Shown: positions 1-13,190, counted from the first letter of the stretch. The stretch: 64,000 nucleotides of DNA from Fennellomyces sp. T-0311 (GCA_025266875.1 JALLLT010000026.1:248001-312000), one strand, 5' to 3'. The notes: a model not told the origin generated them from the letters alone. Translations and numbers: made by a program.

Positions 1-3000
1 AATCCATGACGTCCAGTCGAGAGAGAAACAGGGTGTCATTGTGGAGCGAGCCTCGCAGCATCTCCTTGGAATGGGAGCGCAGAAACAAGGGCGATTGGAA
101 CATGACTAGTATAGATCGTTTGGTTACTGTTAGGCCCAACGATGACGCTGAGAAGATACCTACGTTCAACCATGTTTTCATCCAAAAGCACCTCGTTTTC
201 ACGTCCCGTGGCCTGAACATGACGATTTCTCATCGATCCTTTCAGATCAAAGATCTTTTTGACGCAGCGTTCGTAAAACAGATTCTCCATCACAAGGATA
301 TCCATGCGCATCGACTTTCCAGTGGTCGAGTTTTTGAACCCGATTCGGTACAATCCAAAGATCTTGCTCAGTACCGTGGGCAACTAGCATCCAAAGTGCG
401 TTAATCCGTGCTTTTCTTTTTATCCGCAAGCGAGTTCTGGCTTACCTCGTGGAAAAAGGCCTCGGACATGTACTGGAAATAGGAAGGTGCAAAGCGTAAG
501 AATGCATCCATCTCGTATCGAGATATTTGTTTGATCAACAGACGATCATCTAAACACAATAAGTCTTTTTTTTTCTCAATTCCAATAGAACCCAACCTTT
601 TGTTTTCAAGAATGTTGATCCTGATTTTCCACCAGAAGAGTCCCACTTGCAGCAACTTGCCAGAGATGCAATGTAACTATCTTCGCAGCCGCAGTTGCGT
701 CTTAACGCATCAAACTGCTCGACAAAGAATATCTTGCAAAAGAACTTTGTCGTTCCATCCGCAAAATCTGATTCGACGCATTTGAACCAATGTTCAATAC
801 CTTTTTCCGTGTCATATCAACGCAGACTTACAGTATCGCATGTGAATACCCGACTTGCTTCGCAATGTACGCTCGATAAACATGCCTGTCGCAGGTTCTG
901 GAGCTGGTGTTTCTTTTTCACTGCACTGGTCGCCTAGGACACTCTGTTCCTCGGAAACTACCGGAATATCACCATGACCGCCTTTGCGAATCTCTTTCAA
1001 CATGTTGAGATAATCATCACAGTTGAGGGTATATGCAACAATGGTACTCGGCTCATCCTCGCCAACAATAATCAGTGATCCAGGGAATAAGTGCTCTAAT
1101 GGGGATCTAATACACAGCTTTCCGTTAATAAACGTTGATCTTGCCAATGGTGCCACTTACAAAGGATATTCCAAGGGCAACAAATTACCGAGACCTTTCT
1201 CAGCAAGCATGTTTGTAATTGTCTTTAAGAACGAGTTTCGCTCTGAACCACTCGTTGAGAGTTCCAATGTGGACGGTTCTATGCGATCTCCACTAAGAGT
1301 CGATCCAATTATTTAGAAAAAAGAACGTACCAAGGTTACTCATGCTGGCGTTTTGTTTTGTAGGTATAGGTTGACCATGAGCTTGATCTATGGCTCTAAA
1401 GTCGGATATCGTGTGATGATGAACTCTATCATTCGTCTTGTCATCTTCATCAAAAGAAAGATGGGGAACCGTATCCACGGGAGAATCATGTAAGATGGGT
1501 TGTCCTAGCTGAGGAATGATTTCGCGTCCCCAAGATTCATCGTATTCGTCCGTATGCGTCAATGAAAACGTCAAATTTTTGCGACTTGGAGAAGTCTTGG
1601 GTTCATCCTCGCTGCTATCACTATCATCCGTATCGCTCGCTTGGAACTCATCATCCGATTCTTCGCGCACAAGTTCTCGAATCGTCGTGTACACTTCCAT
1701 GGATGATTTACTCGGCAATCGTTGTCGAACACTGCGCGTACGTCCATGGCGATTGTTGGACGGCGTACCGAATTTGACATTGGTTGGCAGTTTCGATGGC
1801 TTGGGTTCAGCCAGGGAACTCGTTGATGAACCTGGCGATTCGCGACTACGTGGGTAATAACGCAATGGATGCAAACGATGTGTTGTTGCCGAACTACCAC
1901 GTTCAGCGGATCCTTTGTAACCATAACGGTATCCGCTCAATGCCAATTCACGCTTTTCACTTGATCCTTCGTTATCCGACATGCGCTCGCGAACTTGTGC
2001 TGGTGCTGCTCGACGATGATCTCCTTTTCGTTTGGTCTTGGATGTGATGGGTGGACTACTTCGCGATGTTGCAATTTCCGAGTCTTGTGGCAAAATATCG
2101 ACGAATCGCTTGTACGCCGTTGTCGAGAGCAAAGGTAGCATGGCAGCATGGCTTGTCAAGCCGGATGGAAAGGATGTTCGCTTCTGTTCGTTGGCTCGAC
2201 GCTTTTGTGCTCGAATTTCAGGTTCTTCCAAAGATCTTTTTTGAGACTCGTGATGCTTGCTGCTTCGTTTCCGTTGATGATGATGATAGTGATGCTCCTT
2301 TTCATCGCTCCAGCTAGATAACGGTTTTGGCGTATCCTTCATCAACTCGAGTGACAATCGTCTCGCAACACTGGGATCTATTCCGTCCACAGTGGATATA
2401 TCCTCGGACTGGGTATCACTGGATGGCGCGGTGGAAGAATGCGCTGTTTCCCTCGATTGTTTCCTTGACAGTTTTTCCTTCATCATTTCCTCTAGCAAAC
2501 TATCCAACCTTGCCTCTTCTTCCAACCAAGGAGATGCCGAAGTAGGTGATTCACCCAGCATGGGTTGACATTTGATCGAAGTATCGATATCGTTCAGAGC
2601 TACAGTCAATGCATTGAAATCCCCTGGACCATCCAAACCAACATCCAAAATTGGCAAATCAGGTGCTTCGGCCGTGCGTTTGGTCCTCACATCCAAATTA
2701 GTTACCGTGCTGCTGGAAACGCTTTCCACCGGAAACATTTTCTTGAAATGGCGTCGCAATTCGCGCTCTGGACGAATGTAATGACGTACAAAATCGGCGT
2801 ATTCGATATCCCACTGCATGACCTTCATCTGCAATTTGATGCGGACTGCGTTCAATGACAATGCATCGGTCGGTGGCGTCGTGGCATAAACAGACTGCAA
2901 CGATTGCAGCATATGCTTCTTTTCACCCGTGGCACGTCGCGACATCTCTTGCAGTTTTTCCTTGCAATCGTCCACATCCTCAGGCTGAATCATGTCCAAT

Positions 3001-6000
3001 GGGAAATTCTTGTCTCGTTCAATCACGCTTTCGTAGAATCGAGTGATTTTCGATCGCGTCGATTCAAGTGCGGCGTCCTTGAGCACGATTTGTGTCTTGG
3101 GATTGATGTAGAGGTGCATAGGTGGTACGTGGACTTCCAATGGTTCGATGGTTTCATGTTGAAAACGAACAGCAATACCTTTGATACAGAAACAATGGAC
3201 ATGATCACGGAACATGGTATGTGGGCACCAGGCTTCTTCTTGGCCACACATGCCTTGCGACGATTGATGGAAGAGGAGCTCGAGGAATTTGGCGAACGAG
3301 TATTTCCAACTGCTTTCGGACATGGGCATCAATAGACTGTCAGCGTCGCAATGTTTGCAGTAACTCCACATGAGAATGTTGTTGGTGGTCATGATGGGCG
3401 CAGGGCCTTGGATGCGTTCAATGTCGACGTTCACTTTGGCATTGCCGTGAGCATACGATCGATAGTGCTCGAGCATGGTACGATCGCACATGTTGGAAAC
3501 ACATGGTGTGGTTGCGTCGGCAGCAATGTCTTCGATGTATTGACCAAGAGTCAAATCGGATTCCGGTCGATAGTATTCGAACAGTCGCATTTCTGGACCT
3601 TGACATGGCACTGCAGTAATAGAACAAACAGACATGTATAATACTACAAGTTGTTGGTGGTACGATGGCGAGAGCGTATCTGCATTATCGCCAATGTACG
3701 CTTCAAGGGCGCGCCAGCGATGATGATGTTCTTCCAACAATCGATCGTAATCGGCGTCACCCATCATGTACTGATCAAAACTTCTAAAAAACACGATCAT
3801 GTTAGCCAGCCGTTCGGGAGGCGGACTGTTCTTTAGTGCTTCAGGTGCTCTTGCTCCAATCAATGCAATCATCTTTTTCTGCGTGTCTCTCAGTCTTATG
3901 AGCAAATGTGGCACCGGCAATCCCACCATAGGGGAAGCGGATAGCGTAACGCTTTGATATCGATGGATGGCAGTTTGTATGGCTTGCAAACATTCCTCTT
4001 GATCAACCGCACCCTTGGAAGTTTCCTCGACAATCACCGTTGAATCGCTGCTCTTGTCCGATGTAACCGATTGTGCCGCAATGGTAGTTTCCTCGGTGGC
4101 AGTGGCGACGGGAGCATGGATAGCGTTTCTTGCTTTGGCAAGATCCTTGATCAAAAACGATTCGAGTCGCAAGTTGTGGACAACAAACACCATAAAGTCC
4201 ATAATCTGTTTGATCACACTCAACTCTTCCACCTTTCCTCCACGCAAAATGATGGTTGCGCCCAATTCGGGAGGGCATTGATCGAAAATCAAAAAGGTCT
4301 TGCGTCGATGAGGGATCCAGTCATGAACAAGCGTCTTGGTCTCGAATATTCCGCAGTGGCCCAACGTCAAGCCATCGGTCATGAGCTGCAAGAACGAATT
4401 GATGATACTTGCCCCGGTGCATCGAGCAACAGCATCCAATATGCTTAATTTAACATTGTACGCAACGACAATATCGGCCTTGACGAGATAATCGAGGGCA
4501 ATGCGCGAGACATTGGAGCTTACGAGGACAACGGAAGGCTTGAGAGCGACGATACGATTGACCAACTTTTCCAAAAAGTCTTTTTCTTGCGCCAGCACGC
4601 GATCAATGGATTGCAGTTGACAATCGCCCCAGAAATCGCGTGACCATTCGAGTGGAAAGAACAAGATGAGGATTTGAGGATTTTTGATCGTCTTGACCAT
4701 ACGCTTATGCGCAACATTCTTGGAACATACCACACCATTGACATAGTAACTGTCTTCTGGTGAGCCACCGGCAATCTTTTTTATCTTTACGTAGTGACGA
4801 ACATCGATCTCATCGCCACCACGAATATCTGGATGGACATTTTCTGACACCTTTAGCAAGAGATTCATCAAAACGCCTTCCCAATCATGGTTGCTGTCGA
4901 TGACTGTTTCGTTTTCATGCAACAAATGACGAAGGATTTTCCTCATGTGTTCCATGGATGCCATACTAAGCTCGATATTGACGGGATCAGAGTTGGATCC
5001 GCAATGATCAATGGAAGGATGTTCTTCGATGGGCAATGGTTCGGTCTCATCAACATTGGGAGTCGGAGGGCCGTTGCCATCATCTGGCATATCTGATAAC
5101 GGCGTCATTGTGGTGATGGGTGTGTTGCGCATGAGACTGTGCGTGCGTTGACGAAACGAACGTGATGGGGTAATGGTGAGACTTCGTCGTCGACGCATGC
5201 TATTGGATCTATCTCTTGTCAGTCGATCCTGCCGTCGTCTCAGCTTGGTAGATGATTCTTGAGTGACAATGATATCATCATCCGTCACGGTCGGTGACAT
5301 GGGAGCTCCATTATCGTCCAAACGATCGGATCCACCTAGAAAATTGAGCAAGTTCTGAGGACTCTTGTCCCATTTGCGTGAATCTTCGTCCTCGCTATCG
5401 AATTCGCTGGAGGGTAACACTGTTCCTCCACCTCCATCGACCACGAATCCATTCATTTGCGCATTGAGTGAGTTTCGTCGGAACGGAATCGGCGATCCAC
5501 CTCTGGCCGCATCAATGTTTGCCAAAGCAGTTTCCATGGAAGCAGAATTCATGGTGTTGGTACGTGATCGAGGACGGAACGGGGCGAAAAAGATCCCTTT
5601 GAGGCTCATACCAGGTTCATTTTCGGCCGATGGCTGTTGAGGTGGTTGACTATTTGCTGCTGTCGAGTTTGCGAGTGCATACGGCAATAAACCTTCGGTA
5701 GGAATTTCCAAGGCAAACGTAGTAGAATTCTGACCGCCATATTCTCCTTGATGTTTCAATGTCGTGGTTGGGATTTGGATTTTCGGTGCAGAAAGCGGTT
5801 TTTGCCCCGGAAGGACGGGCGACAGGCCGACAATGGAATCGGGGTCAATGCTGGCAAGACCCTTTTGCATTGGGGCAATGGCTACGTGTTCTTCTTGTTG
5901 TTCTTGCGCTTGCAATTTGGAATAACAGAATTTGCATACGCGGACTTGGCCATTCTGACCAATACGTTCGCCTTGGATGATATCTGATGCACATTTGCCA

Positions 6001-6708
6001 CAAAAGATTTGGCCTGCAAAGAGAAGAATGTGTTAGCAAAGAGGAGTGGATTGGCCATGCCAGTTGCAACTCGCCACAAACACGGCAATGATGTTTTCGT
6101 CGGTAGAACTTGAAGCGGGCATTGCAGTCGAAACATTCTTTGCATTGTGCATCAGGCATCCAGTATTCCGTGTTATCCACATTGGCCTTGATGTTTTCGC
6201 CTCGCAATTGAGCAATCACCCGGTTGAGTGAATGATAGTTGGATACCGAAAAGTTGGTCATGACGGACTGGTTGTCGCTGTCATTCGACGATGTTTTTGT
6301 CAATGCACCACCGTCTTCCAAATCATCCATTGATCCGCGTGCCGATATGGATTCTCTTGTCTCATCAAAGCTGACCGTATTCCGCGGAAGGGCTTGCGCC
6401 GTTGTTTTTGTCGAACTGCTACTTTCTTCCACCATAATCGAACTCTATACACTGCTTTAGTTCTCTGTTACCTATACGCAAGTAAAACACTCATTTACTC
6501 TGGGTGAATTGAGCGATGTTGCGGAATTACTGCTTGTGCTTGCCATGGGCGCTGGGTATGACACGGCCGTACGAACTTTGAAAAGAAGTTTTGACAGGAC
6601 ACCCTCTTGATCAGTCTCATCTGCATTGGCATCGTAAAGGTTGAACGACGTCAACTGAGACATGTCGTCTTCCAAAAGTCGAGACATTGATTTAGGTCCG
6701 GGCGGCAT
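1..6708 (-). CDS. FAB1: 1-phosphatidylinositol-3-phosphate 5-kinase, 3'-truncated by window edge
   Basis: Phosphorylates PI3P to PI(3,5)P2 on endosome and vacuole membranes. Nine exons in this window (6708-6499, 6444-6075, 6013-1331, 1278-1161, 1106-832, 767-597, 549-446, 383-164, 105-1) join in one frame to about 2085 codons. A FYVE zinc finger lies near residues 165-230 ([10 protein letters not shown], then QIFCGKCAS). A TCP-1/GroEL-like domain follows around 590-850, a Cys-rich domain ([11 protein letters not shown]) near 1075, and a C-terminal PIP kinase domain (DFNALTVA excluded; REDEPS-like [47 protein letters not shown]). The gene leaves the window at the VMD of the conserved NVMDYSLL motif. 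The start is the first ATG giving an open exon. The FYVE intron (6014-6074) appears to use a GC donor. Low-complexity Ser/His-rich linkers occur before the kinase domain. Identity is certain; exact exon ends are inferred. Confidence 0.95.
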
Positions 6709-8719
6709 TCATTCCAAAAGGTGTACAAGCTGTGGAAGGATACACAAGGGGTTCGATTTCAACTGCTTCCCGAATTAGAATGATGCCCGCTACAAACCAC
6801 TGCAGCACTCCATTCGGCCTCTTTCAGGGCGGCCCTTATCACCTGCTCTGAACAAACAGTAAACAAATGACCAGTATCTGTTCGTTTGTTGATGCAATGC
6901 TTATTTCTAGTGTAATAAAGCTGCTTGCTCGAGCCCACGAATCGTTATGGCAAGCTGGTTTCGACTCGGTTCCATCCAACAAATTTGTCTATATCTAGTT
7001 CATTTGTCATCATAGCCCATAATCATCTGCCAATATGTACGAATTCGTCCTTTCGATTTTAAAGTCACTATGACGACCAATTATTTTGTTGATTAATCTC
7101 CATAGTAACAATCATGCCAGATCGGGGCGGGGTTAAAGCTCCTGGGGTAGAGACCCAGCCAATGATATAAAAAGTTAAGCAACTGTGCCTCGGTATCCAT
7201 AGTGTGAGAACTCCTCGCATCTAGCCAATGGGATTAAAAGTTAATCACGGCTCTCTGGTGCATAGTGTATTATAGTTTGAAACATGTAATACTGTAAATA
7301 AGACGGGGATGTTTCGCGTTCTGGCACCTTGTGTTGCCCTTTAGTAGCGTGTGTGAGGGTAAAGTGATTGGCAAAGTGGCTGTTGCCTTCGAAGATATCT
7401 TTTTGTATTTTTCCACTCTTACCTATCTCCTCTATATTCCACTAATTACGTAATAAGTCATTCCAACCAGTCACTGAAAGGTACATAATTATGACTGGGG
7501 AAGCACGAATAAGAAGAAGCGAGTCATAATTATTTCCTACTGGTCCTCGGTTAATAATCATGACATTTATACGTACACCTTACTTTTGCGCACCGAACCT
7601 ACCTCAGACAACACAAAAGGTACAGATACTGGCACTACATCATTTAAATAGCTTAAGTCACCTCCAAGGTGATGCTTCTTCTCAGGTTTCACGTATGCGT
7701 ACAGAGAGAGTTGATATCCATATATAGCTGTAGAGTATTACCTCAGACATACAGCTTTTTTTTCATTTTAAAAGTACATCGTACGTACGTAAAACATAAT
7801 ACGTAGGTACCAAATACGTCAACAAATCTATCTAGGTACGTAAACTACAATCCAATGTATTTCAGGATTCAGTTAGCTAAAGCATGATATCGTTCGTCCG
7901 TAATACATAGAAGCACTTAAGGTAAGTAGCTCATAACTATAATACCTCTTAGAGGCACACACGGTAGCCTGGGAACGCATATCTTAAATACGTTGTAACG
8001 AAATTCTTCGCTGCTCTTTTCGGTTGATACTACCGTTCATGTCCCCTTTTCCGCATATACATGACCTTTATACCTGTTATCTATTCTATTATATATGGTG
8101 CATCTGTACCACCGTTATCTTCTTCCGCACTCGGATCTTTTACGAGTTGCACTTCCAAACTTTTATGATATTGTGCTTCTGGCACAATCAGTTTTATCCA
8201 TAGTCAGATTACCCGAAGCTTTATCACAGAAACATATAAATACCACAAGGGTATCGAATGAAATAAAACAGTTAACTTGACCTCAATAATCTTGACCATA
8301 CCTCGTCAACCTCAAGCTAGGAGCATATATCTCCTTTGGTTAACTCACCCTTTCTATTTCTCTTATTTCAACTTGTATCGTGAACCCTGATCCACACAAG
8401 TCTCTTATATCACAAACAATTTCCTATTTCAACAACCTACTGTAATGTAGTACTTCCATTTATCTTAGGAATACTTGGCTTAGTGTTATAATATGCTTTC
8501 ATATGACTCTTGTATTTTGCTTCAACATATTATCGTATGTATCGATTGCATATCTTTGGGAACCGTTTGTTTGCTACATAAGTGTAATCGTACAATTCAA
8601 AAGTAAAAAGTTGCGTGTCCGTAGCAGTACTGATAATTGTATGGGCATGACTGCCTGACTTTCGCTAAATAGTTTCATAATCGGCCTGGAAGAAGAGTAG
8701 CAAAGTAGCTATAGAATAG
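6709..8719. other. AT-rich intergenic region, no supported gene
   Basis: About 2 kb with only very short open frames. The one structure seen is a perfect 12-bp inverted repeat, ATAATTATGACT at 7485-7496 and its complement at 7522-7533, separated by 25 nt. The part next to 6708 must hold the FAB1 promoter. Confidence 0.6.
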
Positions 8720-9153
8720 CTAATGCACTACTGGTGTAGAAGATAATGATGGTCCCAATCTTAATGAAGCATCAGCTGTTATGATGATTTCAATGGGATA
8801 AGGTAGGGGTGACGACACATTACGTAGCCAATTGGTTGCATCTCGCTCGATAATTCGGAAATCCACACAAACTTGTTTATTAGGAGTTCTTTTATCAAGG
8901 TTCTCGATGATAAACGGGTCGAGTACGTATAGCTCTGGTACTTGTTTTCTGTCAAAAGGTATTGCTGGCACCGTAAAATAAGGTGTGAAAATCCCTTTCT
9001 TATATACCCAAAGCTTTACCGCTAGTAAAGACCTAGTTTAGAGCAAGATTAAGCTTTATTATCTGCTGCAATGATGATTATATAATTCTCTGTGTACGTA
9101 CCGTCAAGATGCTTTGATTTCACGGGTATATGACAGCCGAGGGAATTCTCCAT
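8720..9153 (-). CDS. small hypothetical protein, two exons (uncertain)
   Basis: Exon 1 (9153-9102) begins ATG GAG AAT and ends at a GTACGTA donor. Exon 2 (8964-8720) follows a CAG acceptor and stays open to TAG. The joined frame encodes 98 residues. The sequence has normal-looking composition (for example PFDRKQVPELYVLDP) but I recognise no family. The intron would be about 137 bp, longer than most here. It lies head-to-head with the Fanzor gene, about 320 bp apart, so it could be a gene fragment carried or disrupted by that element. Alternatively it is a chance open frame. Confidence 0.25.
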
Positions 9154-9469
9154 CCGCGTAATCTTGTGGGTTCCAATTAATGGTCACCGGAGGTATATAT
9201 CGTATTGACGACAATTTGTACGATCAGTGTAAAGTCATAGGCATTGTCAGTATTCACTTACAGAAACAGAGTATGGCGTTTTTATCACAGACAGCTTTGA
9301 AAAAAACAAAATATTTCAAGGACATTGATGCTGTGATGCATGATCCGACTGACAACGTATCGCTGTCCATCGGATTCCGAAAACATAAGTCAACAAAAAT
9401 AAATACGTAGCTCATTCTTTTTTTTTCTCCCAGCTCTTCCCATCATTTCACTGATAGCTTTTTCCCAAA

Positions 9470-12400
9470 ATGAACATACAAGAGCCCGCTGAAAACGTCG
9501 ATGCTTTTATTGGCTTAGCTTTCCCGGGAAGGCATCACAGAGTGTGTAGTCGAGTAGCAGCACTCCATCCTTCACTAAACGAGGATTATCGATATCTGGA
9601 AGTATGTGTATTTACGAAGCTTTTTACATCATGTGCTCTTGGACTCAAAAAGCCGTAATAAACAGGACATTTTGAAGCAAATTGCCAAAATCCACACAAC
9701 GTTGAAGCGTGATGCATTCAATATTTTAAACTTGCATTTACGCAGGTTTTTGGAAAATGAGGAGGCCTTCGCAGCCGCACCAGATTTTACAAACCAAACA
9801 CTATACGCCAAAGCGTATAGACTTGCTTCAGTCATGCCGTTTCATGATGTTCCAAGAGGCGGGGTAAATAGCACATGTGGTGTATGTCCCCTGCTATTAG
9901 CTAATACATGATATTGCGAATAAGGCCGATGATCCTTGGGTAGAAGACTTGAGAGATACTTTTGCTACTTTTCAGGACTGCAGGAGAGGTCCACAGCGTC
10001 AAGGTATATATCACTTGCTTTGTGGGGCTTCCTTTGTTTGACTTGTGCTAAACTTACTTTTAATTATTAGCCTTATACGTGATACCTGAAATGAACACAT
10101 CACTTCTAGGCATTATGTCTGTACGATTTGCAAATCAGGCCATGACAAGTACGTGGGACACTTTCAAGTTATTTGAAACTATAATTAATTCGGCAAACTT
10201 GTTTCGTAGACGTCAAGGAGCACATGACGCGAAACTTGCCGAAGTACCTAAAAAATGTGTGTACCAAGTACGCCGATATGCTCCGTCAAGCGAACAACAA
10301 TGAAAACCTTGCACAAGGTTTGACAAGCGGAAAAATAGGTATGCACAGTTACACACCATTCACTGGTACGCTAAAGTCGATACTCCCGGTAGCGTCGTTG
10401 ATCTCCACAAGTCTCTTTCGACATGATGCACAACCACCAGCAGAATTTGCGAATATAGTTGATTTGCAGGACACCTATATGTAAGCATAAGGCTACACGG
10501 TAATTATTTCTAGAAGTCAATGAGCTAAAATCAGATTAGGGGACTCCACGGGCACTATGAAGAGTTTTTGGCCGGTGTTGACTTCGAAGCCATTGCATCA
10601 GGACGTTCCCGAACAATATCGAACGAGTTCATTATAAACGTTGCGCGTTTCAATCGATATCTTCTGAATGTTGCCCATAGTATCGGCGCAAAAACATTTT
10701 CGTTGCTTCCACTCGGTAAACACCAGATCGGATTCTATAGCATCGACGGCCGGTGCATGTGGAGCATCTTACGAACCGTTCATCTTGCAAGACCCGGAGT
10801 GCACCAAATGCCGGATGATTTCATTCAGCCAGTAGGCTTTATGCTACATTTATCTAAACCACTGCTAACACATTAGTTTATTAGAACGGACGGTTCATAT
10901 CGCAACAGCGCTTTGATATTCTTATGCGCAACCCGTTTCTACAACAGACGTTTTGGGAGACATTATATCGTATTGACCATGTCCAGCGACGAAGGTGGCG
11001 ATACGGGAGCCAACGTACGCAATTCTGCCGCATAGTATTCCATTTAATATTTATAGCCTTCTTTTACTTAGATCTCCCTGGTCGGCCTATACGTTTTTCT
11101 GGATCCATCGAGACAGATGGCGAATCTATACAATTCCGTTTCGAACGCCCACGCGGTGGTGCAAACGCGGGTAAGCCAAAATCGATGATCCGGAATTTAT
11201 CTTGTTAATGTATATCGTTTATCAGAGCGTTTCCCGGAAACAAGAAACGATTTACAAAAGTTTCCACGGAATCTGAACCTCACTGGATGGCGACACGGGC
11301 TCTATACCTTGAAAAAAGAGCCAATGGGCCTCATAGCACAGAGGCTTGTGCAATCAAGACTTGTCGGCATTGACCCAGGTATGGATCCGAGCGCAATATA
11401 TATACGGGTTATTAAGGGTATTTTTCCAGGCAAGCGGTCATTCATAACTGCAAGTCCACACGAAGAGCCATTTAACATGAATCCTGAGCTCCGAAGAGAT
11501 ACCATTGTTGAAGTACCCTCCAGGCATTATCAGTAAGTATTGACTGAGAACAAGTGATCATGTACTCATCACACGACAGACATCAAGTGATGCAAAATTG
11601 GTTTAACGACAAGGAAAACCGAAATCGCCAGAAAGCCAATATGCAAGTAATTTATGACATGATTGCACCAAACACTCCAAACACTCCATCATTTCTGGAG
11701 TTTACTGCATACGTGGTAACCACCAGTCTAGTTCACGAGTCGTAAGCACGGTGCATTTGTATGGTGTCTTCAGTTACTAAAATGCTTCCTTAAAGATTGC
11801 TTGAATTTAATAGCCACTTCCATCATACGAAGCATCGTCAGATGCTGCACTCTGCGAGGGACTCGTTTCAGACGCAACTCATCAATGAAATATGTGGTGT
11901 GACACCACCCACAACTTCAGTAAGTTCTGCTCAACGCTCACTTTGACAATATTGACTCTTTATTTCAATAGAGGGATAAACCGTTGTATATTCACAACAC
12001 TACAAAACGCCAACGAAGACGACACCGCCAACGCGCTCGCAGATTTGCTGAAGAGGAGTTTGGATGGCAAAGAGACCATCGCCCGACAATCGTTGCATAT
12101 GGAGACGCTGTCTTGTCGCATATGAGTGGCTTCGCATCACTTCCGCATTGGGTAACGTATATAGCTGCACCACGCACTACCTTAAAACATCTTCTTTCAA
12201 CTAATTACCACCTATCACTTAGGGCTTTTCGAAAAAGCTAGCTAGATACGCGCTTCTTATTTTCATTGACGAGTTTCACTCCAGCTCACATTGCTCCCAA
12301 GGAGGCGAGGAGCTTCAAGAATTACACGTCGAACGCTTCGTGTGTGATCATAAGTGAGTATATTTGCATCCTATGTATATCGCATCATCTAATATACGAT

Positions 12401-12833
12401 TCCATGGTGACGTATCTCTCCAGAAAAGCAAGGTATCGCATGCACAGGAATGACGGTTCAAGATCAAAGAAGAAGATGACATGTAAAGACGATGACGGAG
12501 AGCTGCAGCACCCCTCTCATCAGTGCCCTGAGGCTCGTCTTGCCCGTAAGTTTCAAAAGAAGGCAGTATAGTAACGTATGGTAGCTAATACATATGCAAC
12601 TATAGCTATGGATTCGCACAAATCGAATGTATATGGATTAAAGCTCTGTACTAACCATGGGGTATGATTGAACAAAGTGAAAAACTTGAAATGCAACCAA
12701 ACTTACAGATGCAACACAGGTATTGAATCGTGATACAAACGCATCTATGAACATAAGAAGCGTGCTTCGGACATACATGGAAACTAATGGAGACATTCAT
12801 TCACGACCTGAACATCTCAGGAGAGGACCGTAA
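9470..12833 (+). CDS. Fanzor: eukaryotic TnpB-like RNA-guided nuclease, 18 exons
   Basis: Eighteen exons join in a single frame of 805 codons: 9470-9543, 9584-9863, 9901-10003, 10071-10148, 10210-10338, 10393-10480, 10540-10831, 10885-11014, 11072-11170, 11226-11378, 11430-11532, 11580-11741, 11796-11919, 11972-12151, 12223-12353, 12424-12545, 12606-12661, 12720-12833. All introns are GT-AG and 36-70 bp or slightly longer, and every phase matches. RuvC-I reads LVGIDPGKRSFITAS (Asp about 474), with the motif assembled across an intron. RuvC-II reads LLIFIDEFHSSSHCS (Glu about 682). RuvC-III reads VLNRDTNASMNIRSVL (Asp about 773). A conserved pre-RuvC block is SGSIETDGESIQFRF, and the C-terminus ends RPEHLRR. 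Known Fanzors are RNA-guided DNA nucleases carried by transposons. The first intron (40 bp) and the start codon are the least certain parts. The Cys pattern between RuvC-II and RuvC-III is atypical (see findings). Activity is inferred from motifs only. Confidence 0.9.
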
Positions 12834-13190
12834 CGAACAGGTCCACAGCATATTGTTCTGGGCGGTAAGTGTTTTCGTTTTTTCCGTATTAATTTTTTTT
12901 CTGATTTATTACCTCTCCCCAGCCATTGAACCGGTGCCCAGGTCGGCATTGAATTCATATCCGTACGCTGACAAATTCACACTCAAAGAAACTCACAGCT
13001 TCCCTTGCATTGTCATGGTTAGTCGTTATGTGCTCACATAATATCTATCGGATAAACCCTAATGAAATATTAGGCCTTGACAACCTGCAAGTTTATAGCT
13101 GTGTGGATTACTACTTGTTGAACCAAAAAACACAGCTATAAACACACACACGCTCTCCAAGACATCGCTAGGAAACCCTAGCTTTTCAAG
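12834..13190 (+). ncRNA. candidate Fanzor guide RNA (omega-like) region
   Basis: Immediately 3' of the Fanzor stop codon there is no gene but there are two strong hairpins. The first is a perfect 14-bp stem: GTTTATAGCTGTGT at 13091-13104 pairs with 13130-13143 around a 25-nt loop. The second is GCTAGG at 13167-13172 pairing with CCTAGC at 13177-13182 around AAAC. Guide RNAs of TnpB and Fanzor elements are usually encoded at the 3' end of the nuclease gene and its downstream flank, so position and structure fit. A canonical-looking GTAAGT...CCCCAG intron (12865-12922) lies between the stop and the hairpins. No transcript boundary or element end is visible, so this is a hypothesis. Confidence 0.35.

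Noticed and set aside
768..831. 31-bp intron alternative in the FAB1 kinase domain
   Set aside because: A 64-bp intron ending ATCAG gives the conserved H-x-R-Y-x-F-x-D-G segment and a normal length.
9180..9410. Plus-strand 76-codon frame upstream of the Fanzor
   Set aside because: No fit to Fanzor N-termini, no splice path to the next exon, and it overlaps the other strand's candidate exon flank.
12787..13041. 84-codon plus-strand frame overlapping the Fanzor 3' end
   Set aside because: It is a different frame from the NRDTNAS exon, has no motif and runs through an intron-like segment.
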